A stretch of DNA of 64,000 bases from Miscanthus floridulus (Eukaryota > Streptophyta > Magnoliopsida > Poales > Poaceae). Below are positions 33,958 to 45,694 of this stretch, one piece after another (within the stretch, counting starts at the first letter, position 1; each line of letters opens with the position of its first letter). Location of the stretch: assembly GCF_019320115.1 (NCBI RefSeq), contig NC_089588.1, forward strand, positions 112,778,733-112,842,732. The letters run 5' to 3'. The notes below the pieces were generated by a model, which saw nothing but the letters and a program-made list of their open reading frames with translations, did not search any database and had not been told where the DNA came from. Made by a program: the position numbers and the translations under genes.

Positions 33958-34362
33958 TATTATATACATTTGGAGTTTTATTTGTGTGATACACTATTAC
34001 TATTATGCATTCGTGTGATTACTTTCATGCATACTATTATATCTATGTGATAGTGATATCTACGTGATTGTGATATATGACATGTGTGCTCTCTACTTTG
34101 AATTCCTTTATATGTCATATCACTTGTGTAATGCTCATTTGCTTTTGCTTCCGCGCTTAACTCCGATGCAAATGAGCTTTATTACTTGTACTCATGCTTA
34201 ATTCATATCTTTTGAGTACATCGTGTTGGCTTGGGTCATATAAGCTTGCCTATCTACTTTGTTCTTATTGACAAAAGCTTATATGAACCAAGCATGTCAA
34301 AAACCTCAACTCTTTCACATACTCGAGGTGGTATTGTCATCAATCACCAAAAAGGGGGAGAT
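33958..34362 (+). other. 3' untranslated region with final polypurine tract
   Basis: Purine tracts AAAGGGGGAGAGG (33885) and CAGGGGGAGCG (33917) precede this stretch. The functional tract AAAAAGGGGGAGA abuts the 3' LTR at 34350-34361. The rest is T-rich and non-coding. Confidence 0.7.
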
Positions 34363-35927
34363 TAAAAGCATCTAGGCCCCTAATTGGGTTTTAGTGATTA
34401 ATGACAATACAAGATTACTATGACTAACGTGTGTTTTGTAGAGGCAATTAAGTTAGGTCATGGTAAGGGAGATCGATTGGGCAATCATGTTTGTCATGCC
34501 CCTACGATGGAAATCGTTTCGGTTTTCAAAGGATGGACGACAAGGTTAAGGATGACTAGTTCTAAGTGTCGATTAGAGTTGGAGAGACACTTAGAGTAGT
34601 TTAGGACTTTGTTTTTCCTTTGGCCATACTATTAAGGCGGGTATGGACGGGTAGCTTGACCTAGGTGAGTCTAGTGAGTTAGGTGTGGTGCACACTTGTT
34701 AAAACTAGCGCTAGGTAGCTCCAACATATGCCTAAGATCCAATGGAGCAAACTTCATTCTCATATGATCGAGAGTTGGAAGTGAATGGAGGGTCAAGTAC
34801 TGACCGGATGCTAGCCACAGGTTCTGATCGGTTCATTTGACCAAGGAGATTGTGTCTAGCGCGACCGGACGCTGAGTGGTCAAGTGACCGGACGCTGAGG
34901 TCCAGCGTCTAGTCGACTCCGGTAAGGTTCTAGATGAGAAAATCTGCGACCGGATGTGTCCGGTCAGTACTGACCGGGCCCTAGGGGTTCTGTGTCCGGT
35001 CAAGTATAGTAAGGTTCCAGTGAGGGTTAAATGTGACCGGACGTGTTCCGTCAGTGGTGATCGGACCCTGCCAGCGTCCGATCAACACTTAATCACTGGT
35101 GTGCGGGTTGAACTGACCGGAGCGTCTGGTCAACATGACCGGAGCATCCGGTCACCCCACAGAAGCACAGAACGGTTCGTTTTTTAGCCAGTGTTATAAA
35201 TAGAAGCTCCACTCGTGTGTGGAGTTACTTTTGCTCATTCTAATAGCTGAGAAACACGTTTGTGAGTACCAAGAAGAGCAAGATCCTAGTGAGGTGATTG
35301 AGATTTGAGAATCCAAGAGAGTAGCCTCATTAGTGAATCAAGAGTAGCAAAGTGTGCATCCACCGTTCTCATTAGGCTTCGCGTGGTCAAGTGAGAGTTC
35401 GTGCTTGTTACTCTTGGTGATCGCCATCACCTAGACGGCTTGGTGGTGATTGGGAGCTTGGTGATCACCCGGCGGAGCTTGTGGGTGACCCAACTCAAGT
35501 TGTGAGCAGTTGTGGGTGATTCACCGCGATGGAGTGTCGAAGAATCAACCCGTAGAGAGCACTTGATCCTTGCGCGGATCAAGGGGGAGCTACACCCTTG
35601 CGCGGGTGCTCCAACGAGGACTAGTGGGGAGTGGCGACTCTCCGATACCTCGGCAAAACATCACCACGTTCCTCTCTCTCTATTTACTCTGAGCATTTAC
35701 TTTGAGCATTTACTTTGAGCAATTCAATACTTGTTCTTACATTCATAGAATTGCCATGCTAGAGTAAGTTTGGAACATAGGTTGCAAGTCCGTTGTGCGT
35801 TAGATTAATAGAAACATTTTTCTAGGCACAAGGGGTTAATTGGGCTAACCGTAGGATTTAATTATTGCAAGAAAATTTAGAATTAGCCCAATTCACCCCT
35901 CCCCTCTTGGGCATCTTGATCCTTTCA
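34363..35927 (+). repeat. Copia 3' LTR
   Basis: Pair of 25387-26948. Starts TAAAAGCATC (TG to TA) and ends ATCCTTTCA. CCGGAC array at about 34800-35155, TATA box at 35195-35202. CpG sites in the array are better kept than in the 5' LTR. Confidence 0.9.
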
Positions 35928-36524
35928 GTATGACCTATCTTTTAAGTATTAAACAGCTTGCAGATGACTCTCTGGCAGGTTATACGACCTATTTTTGAGT
36001 TATCTGTACATCAGATTTGAGGCTCTTGGAGATGACCCCAGGGCTGTACATGCCCTTATTGGGTCACTAGCTCACCACGGAGGCAGCGACGACGGTCCTA
36101 TAGGATGTACAGCTGTCCAGCCGATAATCAGAACACCGAAACTGAACCAACAGCGGTGGTGAAGCAGCGTCTATATGCATGCATAGAATAGAGCACACCG
36201 AAAAAGAGCATATGGGCCTACGTACTGTGCAAAATCAGTGTAGAGCATGTTTTGTAATTGCAAAAAAATGCTATTACTATTATCGCCCTGTTCGTTTGAA
36301 CTTATCAGCCCTGTTTATCAGCCATGGTATAGTGTTTTTCTCTTACAACAAAACAGCATTAGCCGGCTTATCAGCCGCAGAAACCATCAGTCGAACGGCC
36401 TTATAGGACAACATGGAATAAAATCGCTATATTTAGTTTTAAGTGGACACTAGAAATTATTGGGTCACCAGCTCACCGTGGAGCAACAGGCGACGACAGT
36501 CCTATAGATAGAATAGAGCACCGA
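35928..36524. repeat. Host segment containing a ~400-bp tandem duplication
   Basis: TTGGGTCACTAGCTCACC at 36059 recurs as TTGGGTCACCAGCTCACC at 36460, and the following bases (GACGACGGTCCTATAG / GACGACAGTCCTATAG, then AGAATAGAGCAC) match. The second copy is interrupted by the gypsy element at about 36525. It resumes at 45334 with GCATGTTTCGTAATTGG, matching GCATGTTTTGTAATTGC at 36246 of the first copy. No gene is seen. Confidence 0.7.
36285..36401. mobile_element. hAT-type MITE, copy 1
   Basis: About 117 bp from GCCCTGTTCG to CGAACGGCC, with internal TTATCAGCC repeats. Same family as 45421-45540, at the equivalent place in the duplicated segment, so it predates the duplication. Confidence 0.75.
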
Positions 36525-37860
36525 AGCAGAATTCGCCAAGTTCACTAGTCAAGATGGTACAAGCACAATGGAACATGTCAGTCGGTATCTTATACAATTG
36601 GGCGAAGCATCAGTTGAGGATGCCCATCGAGTTCGTTTCTTCTCCTTGTCCCTGTCAGAGCCGGCCTTCACTTGGTTCTCGTCACTACCAGTCAACTTCA
36701 TTGCCAATTGGGCTAACCTAGAGAAGACATTTCATACATATTTTTACACTAGGACTGGAGAGAAGAAAATAACCGATTTGACAACCATGAGACAGAGGAC
36801 TAATGAATCGGGCACTGAGTTCTTCAGAGATTCCGAGAGACTAAGAATCTATGTTTCTCATTGAGCTTGGCCAATGATCAGCTAGCTGCTCTAGCCATCC
36901 AAGGAATGCTGACAATGTGGAGAGAAAAGCTGCTAGGACAAGAGTTTGACAACTTAGGACAATTGGCTCAATGGGTGGCAGCGCTCAATAGCCAATTCTA
37001 GAGTATGCGCAGAGATACCCGATTCCAGAAGAGCACCACAGTAGCCGAAGCTTATGATCCATACTCAATTGAAGACGGCTATGAAGATGAAGAAGAGGAG
37101 GTTGCTGTAGCTGAATGGAATTGGGGCAAGAAGACAGTAATGGTGTCAAATCCTTGGGGAAGAGGAGTTAAGGAGAGCTATGACTTTGATGTCACAAAAT
37201 CGGACAAGCTCTTTGACTTCTTACTTGAGAAAGGCCAGATCAAATTGTTGGACAATCATGTTATGTTACCCCCTAAATAGTTGAAGAATAAAAAGTTCTA
37301 CAAGTTCCATAATGCTACTTCTCATTCCACTAATGAGTGCAGAATTTTCCGGCAACATATATAAAGGGCTATTCAGCAAGGGAGGCTCAAGTTCGATACG
37401 CCTCGAAAGATGAAAGTTGATGATAATCCTTTCTTAGGAGATCAAAATATGGTTGATGTTGGGATATTCAAGGAAAGACTAAAGTCCTAACATCGGCCAG
37501 ATTGAGAGAAGCTAGAATAGTTGATCCCAAGATGCAAGTATCGGTTGATGAATACAGAGAGATTAGAAAACATCGTGATCAGTAGAGGAGCCGATATGAG
37601 CAGGGGGAAACATCAAAGGATGGAGTGATGAAGCCGCAAGTTACATCTCGAATCCTGTTGAATAAGTGGAAGCGGCAGAAGGAAAAGGATTATCAGCGGT
37701 GGCTAAAGGATTAAGAATACCAGCGTCAATTGGAAGAAGAATGGTATGAAAGGAAGCAAGCTAAATCGCACTGGAATTGTTCTTTCTTCAGATACTGCTG
37801 GAACAAAGGTTTGAAATTGCCTACCAGACATGATTGTCCAGAATGAAGCAATCAATATTG
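36525..37860 (+). pseudogene. Tat-lineage gag, N-terminally truncated
   Basis: The capsid-type region reads MEHVSRYLIQLGEASVEDAH then FSLSLSEPAFTWFSSLP and FRDSERLRIYVS. A frame change near 36862 and TAG at 37000 precede MRRDTRFQKST with an acidic block. The distal part carries a zinc-binding motif of the form RYCWNKGLKLPTRHDCP (about 37783-37840) typical of this lineage. TAG/TAA stops sit at 37000, 37278, 37361 and 37582 in positions where relatives have Gln. Gag forms the particle shell. Confidence 0.8.
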
Positions 37861-38189
37861 GGAGTTTAGGCAATCTCAAATCAACCATCGGTCTATCCAT
37901 GCTCAGGATGCATATCATCACAATAGCATGGATCGGCGCTTAAAAAATAAAAGTATTCATGATCGGGTGGAAAAAAGAGTTGTTGACCAAGACTGGGCTG
38001 ATCATGAAGAAGGAAGCAACCAGAGGGAACATGTCTGGCAAGAGGGCCAGTGGTGCCCTAGAGGATTGACAAGAAGCCAGAAGAGAAGGGTGCAATGCCT
38101 AAGGAATAAAGAGATGGAATAGGCTCAGGCATCCAGTAAAACTCTAGTATGGCGTGATAAACAAATAACCGATAGAAAGCAACCATAGG

Positions 38190-41100
38190 CTAATATCCAA
38201 ATGACTTTTCTTTTGCCATCGAAATTTAGAATCAATGGTGAAAGCCCACTGTCGATCCAAGCAGTCGACTTTGAAAATTTGTGTTAATGGATAATCCAAT
38301 AGATGGTACAGATGATAAACTAGGGCACGACTTCACATCGCCTGATGAATTGGAAGAAGTGGATATTGGTTCTGGAGATAGACCTAGGCCGATGTATGTA
38401 AGTGCTAAATTGGGCCCGGAGTATAGGCGGGAATTAATTAATTTATTGAAGGAATTTAAAGACTGCTTTGCTTAGGAATACTACGAGATGCCTGGTTTAG
38501 ACTGGTCAATTGTTGAACATCGGTTGCCAATCAAACTTGGATATCGGCCATTCAAGCAAGCCCCAAGGAGATTCAATCCGAACGTGCTTGATGATATTAA
38601 AAAGGAGACTAAGAGGCTACTGGAGGCGAAGTTCATCCGACCATGCCGATATGCAGAGTGGATATCGAACATTGTCCCTGTATACAAGAAGAATGGAAAA
38701 TTGAGGGTTTGCATTAATTTCAGGGATCTGAACAAAGCCACATCCATGGATGGTTATCCGATGCCAATAGCCGATATGTTAGTAGATGCAGCAGCCAGGC
38801 ACAAGGTTATTAGATTCATGGATGGCAATGCAGGGTATAACCAAATTTTCATGGCTGAAGAGGACATAGCAAAGACCACTTTTAGGTGCCCCGGCGTGAT
38901 CGGCTTGTTCGAGTGGGTTGTGATGACCTTCGGTCTAAAGAATGCTGGTGCCACTTATTAAAGGGCAATGAATTATATCTTTCATAAGTTGATCGGTAGG
39001 ATTGTCAAAATCTACATTGATGATGTGATGATAAAATCAATAGGGTACAAAGAGCATCTAGCTGATTTGAGGGAGGCTCTGGAATGCACAAGAAAGCATG
39101 GTCTGAAGACGAATCCTAATAAGTGTGCCTTTGGAGTATCAGCTGGGCAATTCTTGGGTTTTATGGTCCTTGAGAGGGGGATTGAGGTCGATTAGAAGAG
39201 CATGAAAGCAATTGACGATGCAGTGCCCCTGACCACTAAGATAGAGTTGCAATCTTTGCTTGGCAAGATTAATTTCATCAGAAGGTTTATTTCAAATTTG
39301 TCGGGAAGGGTTCTTCCATTTTCTCCCGTGTTGAAATTGAAGAACAATCAAGAATTCAGATGGGGTGACGTACAACAAAAGGCGTTTGAAGAGATAAAAG
39401 AGTATATGAAGCGCCCACCCGTGCTAGTTCCTCCTCGGTAGGGTAAGCCTTACAAGTTGTACATATCAGCCGATGACAAAACAATTGGATCGGTCCTGAT
39501 GCAAGAGTTTGAAGTAAAGGAGCGAGTGGTTTTCTATTTAAGCAGGAGACTTCTAGATCTAGAAACAAGATATTCTCCCACCAAAAAGTTATGATTGTGC
39601 TTATGTTTCTCTTGCACCAAGTTGAGGCATTACTTATTGTCAGCTGAATGTACGGTTGTTTCCAAGGCTAACGTAATCACGCACATGTTATCGATGCCGA
39701 TACTAATTGGGAGAGTGGGAAAATGGATTCTCATGTTGTCAGAGTTTGACTTGAGGTACGAATCGACTAAAGCAGTCAAAGGGCAGGTAATAGCCGATTT
39801 TGTCACCCAGCATCATAAACCAAGCATGTATTATGTAGAGCCGGTGCCTTGGACATTATTCTTTGATGGATCATCTTGCAAGCAAGGTGGTGGCATTGGT
39901 ATTGTTATTATTTCACCTCGACTGGCAAATTTTGAGTTTGCCTTTTCAACCAAGCCAATGGTTACCAACAATCAAGTAGAATATGAGGCTGTTCTGAGAG
40001 GGATTCAACTTCTTCATGAGGTAAAGGCCGAAGCAATTGAAATATTTGGAGACTCACTGTTAATTATTAATCAGTTGATCGGCCTATATGAGTGCAAAGA
40101 AGACACTTTGAGGAGATATTATGATGAGTGTCAGAGGTTGCTCAAAGAGTTTCCTCATGTCTCATTTCAGCACATTCCGAGGGCACAGAATCAAGAAGCT
40201 AACCATTTGGCTCAAAGTGCATCAGGTTATCAAGTAATTCAAGAAATCTTGAGCAATGAAACCTTGGATAATGAGTGGAGAGTTGAGATAGTCGACTACC
40301 TTAGAAATCCATCACGAAAAGTTACCAGAAAGCTAAGGTATAAATCGACTAAATACGTTTTGCTGGATGATCAGCTGTATTACAAAACGATCGATGGGGC
40401 CTTACTCAAATGCCTGAATCAAGAAGAGGCCAAGGTGTTGATGGGTGAGGTGCATGAAGAGATATGTGGAGCTCATCAATCGGCTTATAAGATGAAATGG
40501 GTTATCCAAAGAACTGGATATTTCTGGCCAACAATATTAGAAGGTAGTTTTGAATATTACAAGGGATGCCAAGACTGTCAACGTTTTGGTAATATCCAGA
40601 AGTCGCCTGCATCGGCCATGAACCCAATAATCAAGCCATGGCTGTTTCGGGGCTGGGGAATTTATTTAATTGGCCAGATCTTTCCACCCTCGAGCAAAGG
40701 ACATAAGTTCATATTGGTAGCAACAGATTACTTCACCAAGTGGGTTGAAGCGATCCCCTTGAAAATGGTAACTTCAAAAAACATGGTTGATTTTGTCAAG
40801 GAGCATATTGTGTATCATTTTGGAATTCCTCAAACCATCACTACCGATCAAAGGACCATGTTCACATTAGAGGAATTCAGAGATTTTACTGCCAGTATGG
40901 GGATCAAGCTGCTAAATTCGTCTCCTTACTATGCTCAGGCTAATGGTCTGGCAGAGGCGTCCAATCAGATTATAATTAAGCTGACCAAGAAGAAAATTGA
41001 GGAACAGCCTAGGAAGTGGCATTCGACGCTTAATGAGGCACTATGGGCATACAGGATGGCCTATCATGGATCAATTAAAACATCAACTTTATGAGCTTGT

Positions 41101-41530
41101 GTATGGCTATAACGCAGTCCTTCCTTGGGAAGTTCAGACCGGATTGAGGCATGTTATGTTACAGAATGACTTGACAGTCGAAGTCTATAAAAATCTTATG
41201 ATGGACGACTTAGAAGACTTGAGTTGCCTTTGACAGCGCGCTCTCGAAAATATTGAAGCCAATAAACTGAGGGTCGCAAAATATTACAATAAAAGGGTCA
41301 AGAATAAGCAATTTTTTGAAGGAGATTTGGTATGGAAAGTGAAATTGCCGATCGGGTCAAAAGATAGTAAGTTCGGCAAATGGTCACCCAACTGGGAAGG
41401 GCCTTATCGGATCAAATGATGTGCGCCCAATAATGCTTATATTTTGGAGACACTAGGAGGAGAAGAAGAGTTTGGCTAAGCAATCAATGGGAAATATCTA
41501 AAGAAATATTATCCCAATGTTTGGATTAAC
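38190..41530 (+). pseudogene. Tat-lineage pol: RT, RNase H, second RNase H, integrase
   Basis: RT (about 38488-39195) shows FIRPCRYAEWISNIVPVYKK, VCINFRDLNKAT, FMDGNAGYNQIFM, VVMTFGLKNAGATY and the catalytic YIDD (39013-39024). RNase H begins near 39440 (KLYISADD). A second RNase H (about 39840-40230) carries LFFDGSSCKQGGGIGIVI and EYEAVLRGIQLL with GDSLLIINQLIG. Integrase (about 40440-41100) has the zinc HHCC (YKGCQDCQRFG), ATDYFTKWVEAIPL, TTDQRTMF and YYAQANGLAEASNQ, so D-D-E is readable. Stops at 38474, 38959, 39193 and 39439 and a frame change near 41075 kill it. Only about 170 bp separate the gag end from the RT region and no D-T/S-G protease motif is seen, so the protease appears deleted. 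Confidence 0.9.
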
Positions 41531-41755
41531 ACTTAAATAGCTGATTTGTTCAGTCAACAGCTCTAATAGCCGATATCAGAAAGGTATCGCCTCTAGTGCA
41601 AAAAACAAACCCAAAAGAACAGAAGCCGGTACGATGCGTATCGCCTATAGGAGGAAAGCAAACATCGATGAAGTGATACGTATAATATGAAGCACGAGAC
41701 AAAGGAAGATCATTCAAGATAAGGGAATTGTTTGCTAAAAATCACCTATTACAAG

Positions 41756-42530
41756 CTACGAGCCGAAAAACAATTTGCTCACTACATCATCGGCCAAAGT
41801 ATTGAAAGACACAGAGTTGGTAGCGCTACAGAATTCCTCAATCAAATGCTCATGATCCTCGGGAGGCACTACATCCGAGAAACCATGAGGAAGAAGCCAA
41901 AGATTGTGACCAGAGCGGGCTTGTGCAATAGCCAACGCTGTAGCAGCACCATGGTGAACGCCATGGAGAGCAACCTCCTTGATGCGGTTTGGAATATCAT
42001 GCAAACGGACTACCGGAATGGCGCCCCTGGCATTGACAAATCCCATCGCGTGATCTGCGGCTGATCGAAGGCTTTCTAACTAAGCAATTAGATCTAAAAA
42101 ACTTAAAGAAAGGATTGATCAGAGGATCTCGAAGGCAAAGTTAAGAAATAGCGAAGGAGATTGTGGTAGTTGTCTTACCTGTGATTCTGGCTTTAGCCCT
42201 GGCCAACCGTTCCCTCAGATCGGCCTCGGAGGACGATCGGATTTGAATCATGGCAAGAGCCGACTCCGCGAAGGAAAGACAGTTGGTTAAACTTTGATCA
42301 GTCCGATCAATGGAAGCGATTAGATCGTCATTATCAATTTGCCTCCCCGGACAACTAGGAAGCTGGCGACAAATTAGTGTTAAAGACAATCTCAAAGATT
42401 GGACCAAGTCGACCCTATGCTCCAGGGCGGTGGAGACATCCTGAGTAGCACCTTCCCGGCAATGGAGACGCTAGCGCGATGATGCGGACCCATTAAGAAC
42501 TTCCTCAGCAGGCTTCTTGCTATTCTCCAT
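41756..42530 (-). pseudogene. Antisense ORF of a Tat element, two exons
   Basis: The ATG at 42528-42530 starts MENSKKPAEEVLNGS. After a TAG near 42472 the frame runs through LVQSLRLSLTLICRQLPSCP and SLTNCLSFAESALAMI to ARITG. A GT-AG intron (42061-42178) joins it to exon 2, which reads GFVNARGAIPVVRLHD, NRIKEVALHGVHHGAATAL and HEHLIEEFCSATNSVS, ending near 41756. Antisense spliced ORFs between integrase and the 3' LTR are known in Tat elements. Their role is not known. The product is mostly helical with no clear domain. Confidence 0.6.
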
Positions 42531-43539
42531 GATCTCAAACCTACAGAAGAGCAGGAACTATGCTAAAGATGTAGAAGGTTTGAGACAAGATGGGTAGTTT
42601 TCCGAGCCTAGCTGTGGCCCACATATATAGCCCAGGGAGGCAAGGGGATGGATTTCACTGAGAGTACGAAAACTAAAAATAGATACGGAAGCAGATCGGC
42701 ACTCTGGAATTTCAGGGGAGAGATAACGAAGAGATAACAGATTTAGACTTATTGCTTCCCCAGATTACGAAACATCATGGGATGGATACGAAGAATTTAC
42801 ATTAACCAGAAATCAACCCAACAAGACTTCTTTGGATTGAAGGGAGTCCGGGCCCCCACAAGGCCGAAGGTCATCATGAACTAGGTCACATCGGCCGGAT
42901 AATGGAATTATACCAGGAGGAGGGGAAAGGCCGCCCGCTTGGCAGACTCCTAACTAGTTTCTTGGTGATTGGGAAATGCGGGAAAGAAGTTTGTGGCTCT
43001 CTCAGTGGGCGTTTGATGAAGCAAACAAGGGGAAGGTGTCCACATATTTTAGCCCTTGCAAACACTAGAACAGCTTTACGAGCATGGAGAGAAGACTCAG
43101 GTGGTATCACAAGACTTCTTCCAGATGTAATAGCTGATTCTCTTGCTCAACAAGGCACTAGAATGAGCGACACAATCACCCTATACACAAGAATTCTTCT
43201 AGCCACTCAAGACCTTCATAGCAAAAAGATGGACCATGGAGGGTTCGGCGAAGTCAGAGCTCGAGAAGGCAGATAGAAGAGAAACATAACTGAATCGTTA
43301 AGCTGCTCTCACCGGGAGCAAATAGGTATTTTATAGCCGGTCTGGAAGGGTGAATCCAAGTGCCCGTGAAGCGATGATGCTCTTGTAAAAGTTGTGAAGC
43401 ATGGGCTCATGAGCTAACATAGGCAGCGACAAACAGTAGACCCTAGATCAAGATTCTCTACCCGTGATTGCAGACCCATCAGAGATGAAGACGTGATAAT
43501 TTTGGAATAAAATTACTTTTATTCCAAAATTAGGGGGCA
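42531..43539. other. Gypsy 3' region up to the polypurine tract
   Basis: Likely promoter and 5' leader of the antisense ORF plus non-coding sequence. A + strand frame at 42902-43276 shows no domain. Just before the LTR lies a hairpin (GGAATAAAATTACTTTTATTCC-like, 43504-43525) followed by the purine tract TTAGGGGGCA. Confidence 0.45.
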
Positions 43540-45333
43540 TGTGTTTATACCGAAATTTGGAAAGAAGGTCGCGGTGACGCAAGCTCCCAAGATCATATCG
43601 TCAAGGAGTCAATTACATGCAGATCGAAACTAGCCGATTCGGATGCAAGAATTATAATCGGCTTTCTTCAGATAGCGCCAGCAGATAAGGACAAAAGCTA
43701 CAATCAGCGCCAGGATAGAATGTGATGGACTCTCAAAAAGGGAAAGATTAGAGTCCAAGTTATCTTAAATTAGGAATGTTTTCATTATACCAAAGATTGT
43801 ATTGAGTCGTACTCGAGTAAGGTTCGTTTTAGGCTCCGGGTATAAATACCAAACCCCGGCTATTGTAAATCATCAACCAATCAAATACAAAGTCAATTAC
43901 TTTTTTCGGCTCCGGCCACCCTTTAGGAGTAGGAGTAGAGTAGATCTTGGTGAGTTCTTCAGCAAGGACGGCTGCATCAATCCGGTCGACCTCCACTGCT
44001 TGTCTGTAAGTACTGTCATGGTTTATACCTCTGTTCGTATGGCTGCATTGATCCCGTCGACCCCCAATGCGAATCTGGTATAGGCTAGTTATCGACTTTT
44101 GTCTAATTCAAGTATGGCCTGTGTGATTCTGCCTCACACCCCACTGCTTGAATTAGATCAAGGTCAAGTTATCGGCTCTACCTTAGCATGGCAGTCTTTG
44201 GTAGATTTATTAAGTTACCGATATTGCTTATTGCTTTCATTGTTTATCTAATTACAGCAATATCATTCTGCCCGATTGAGATTGATCTGGATCGGCCTTA
44301 CATCTTGTTTAACTCATCATTTGCTAATTTAAAACTGATCTAATCTACATCTTAAGCGATGAATTATGTTTTTATCGGCTGTTTTGCATCAATCTTAATC
44401 GTGCATAGCGTGCGATTAAGGCATGTCCAATCTTGAGTAGATCTATTAGCTAATGAAAACCGTTCCATGGCCCGTCATCACGGCCTGTGGGATTCTGCCT
44501 CTCACCCCACTGTTGGCACCGTGGAGCGGGGATCGTTAGTTGGTAGACCCGTTCCTAAGAAGGCATGACCTTAACTGTGCACTATGCCTGAATCAGCTGT
44601 TTAGCCGATATCAAATGCTTTCACGAACAGTTCGCATTACGAGATCATTGAAGTAGAGATAAGTTGAAAGATATGTTAGCCCCATGATCTTGTTATTGTA
44701 TTACGCCCTACATGATTATGCCTCATGCCACACTGATATTAGTAATGAGTTAGGGTCGTCGAGTCTATTGTTGTTTCTACGGCCTACATGATTCTGCCTC
44801 ATGCCTCACTGGTCATTATGATAGATGAGATCTAACATGTTCATTAGATTTATCTTTATTAAATGGTTAAGTGATGTTGAATTGTTTCTTTATATAAAAA
44901 GGAGTTCGATTACTTATAATCATTGGCTCAGTACAAACCGATCACCGTTGATATCTTATTGCCATTGATTAATATTTGCTTAAATAATATTTATCTTGAA
45001 AGATAACCGATTCTTCTTATACAACCCCATGAGCTTTAACCGATTCATTCTTGTAAATATGCTGGGATCGACTATTTAGTCGATCTCCTCTCATAATGGC
45101 TCTCAGAGCCGCACATTCGGGACTGTCTGGCAACACCGGCACGTTCCGCCCTTAATTACTGATGAGCTTTCTCTCCTTGTCAATTGCAGGGTCAAATTGA
45201 CTGGCACGTCTCGGGAGGATTGCGCAGGATCGACCACCCTTGCGCTGAAGCTAGGCGGATCTGCTCCATCGAGTGGACCCTTCCAGCTTGCTGCGTGTGT
45301 CCTCGGCACAGAGACGAAAATTTTGTGTCAACA
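43540..45333 (+). repeat. Tat gypsy 3' LTR
   Basis: Runs from TGTGTTTATACCGAAATTTGG to GAAAATTTTGTGTCAACA. Contains several partly repeated GATTCTGCCTC(A/T)CACCCCACTG units (44130-44830) and a TATAAATACC box at 43850-43859. It has no partner in the window. Confidence 0.85.
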
Positions 45334-45420
45334 GCATGTTTCGTAATTGGAAAAAAAAATGCTACTACTATATTAGCTGTCTTAAACCAGAAAGCAGCAG
45401 CCATGCGTACCGGTATCTAT

Positions 45421-45540
45421 CAGCCTGTTCGCTTGTTAGTTTCAGCCTGGGCTTATCAGCCATGATACAGTGTTTTCCTTTCACAACAAATCAGCATCAG
45501 CCAGGCTTATCAGCCCGTAAGCCAACTAGCGAACAGGCTG
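45421..45540. mobile_element. hAT-type MITE, copy 2
   Basis: 120 bp with perfect 12-bp termini CAGCCTGTTCGC and GCGAACAGGCTG, with internal TTATCAGCC repeats as in copy 1. Confidence 0.85.
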
Positions 45541-45694
45541 TATGTTGGGACGTCTCACAGACTCACAAACTGCTCAAGGTCGCACAAAGAGCAAATTAAA
45601 TTGGTGCAAGAACATCACGTTCTTTTTTTTTTGTCGAACATCCTACACATGCACGTAGATTCCTACTGTAGAATAAATACACCGTAGAAGCTAA

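Larger units (their letters stand above)
25387..35927 (+). mobile_element. Chimeric SIRE-like copia retrotransposon, complete insertion
   Basis: LTRs at 25387-26948 and 34363-35927 bracket a tRNA-iMet primer site, gag, protease and the first part of integrase. There the copia sequence stops (about 30289) and gives way to a promoter-like block, a GC-rich leader, a long Gln-rich frame and a 3' region with several polypurine tracts. RT and RNase H are absent, so the element is non-autonomous. It carries a target duplication with one mismatch. Inside LTR3 the terminal TG reads TA. Confidence 0.9.
36525..45333 (+). mobile_element. Ty3/gypsy retrotransposon, Tat lineage, 5'-truncated
   Basis: Gag, RT, RNase H, a second plant-type RNase H, integrase, an antisense ORF and a 3' LTR follow in that order. 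The extra RNase H and the antisense ORF between integrase and LTR are hallmarks of the Tat group (RIRE2/Retand-like). The 5' LTR, primer site and gag start are missing. Comparison with the uninterrupted duplicate shows that about 45 bp of host sequence are missing as well, so a deletion removed the left end after insertion. Many stops are TAG at Gln positions. Confidence 0.9.

Noticed and set aside
42902..43276. 124-codon + strand frame in the Tat 3' region
   Set aside because: Lies between the antisense ORF and the LTR, has no domain, and probably reflects leader sequence of the antisense unit.
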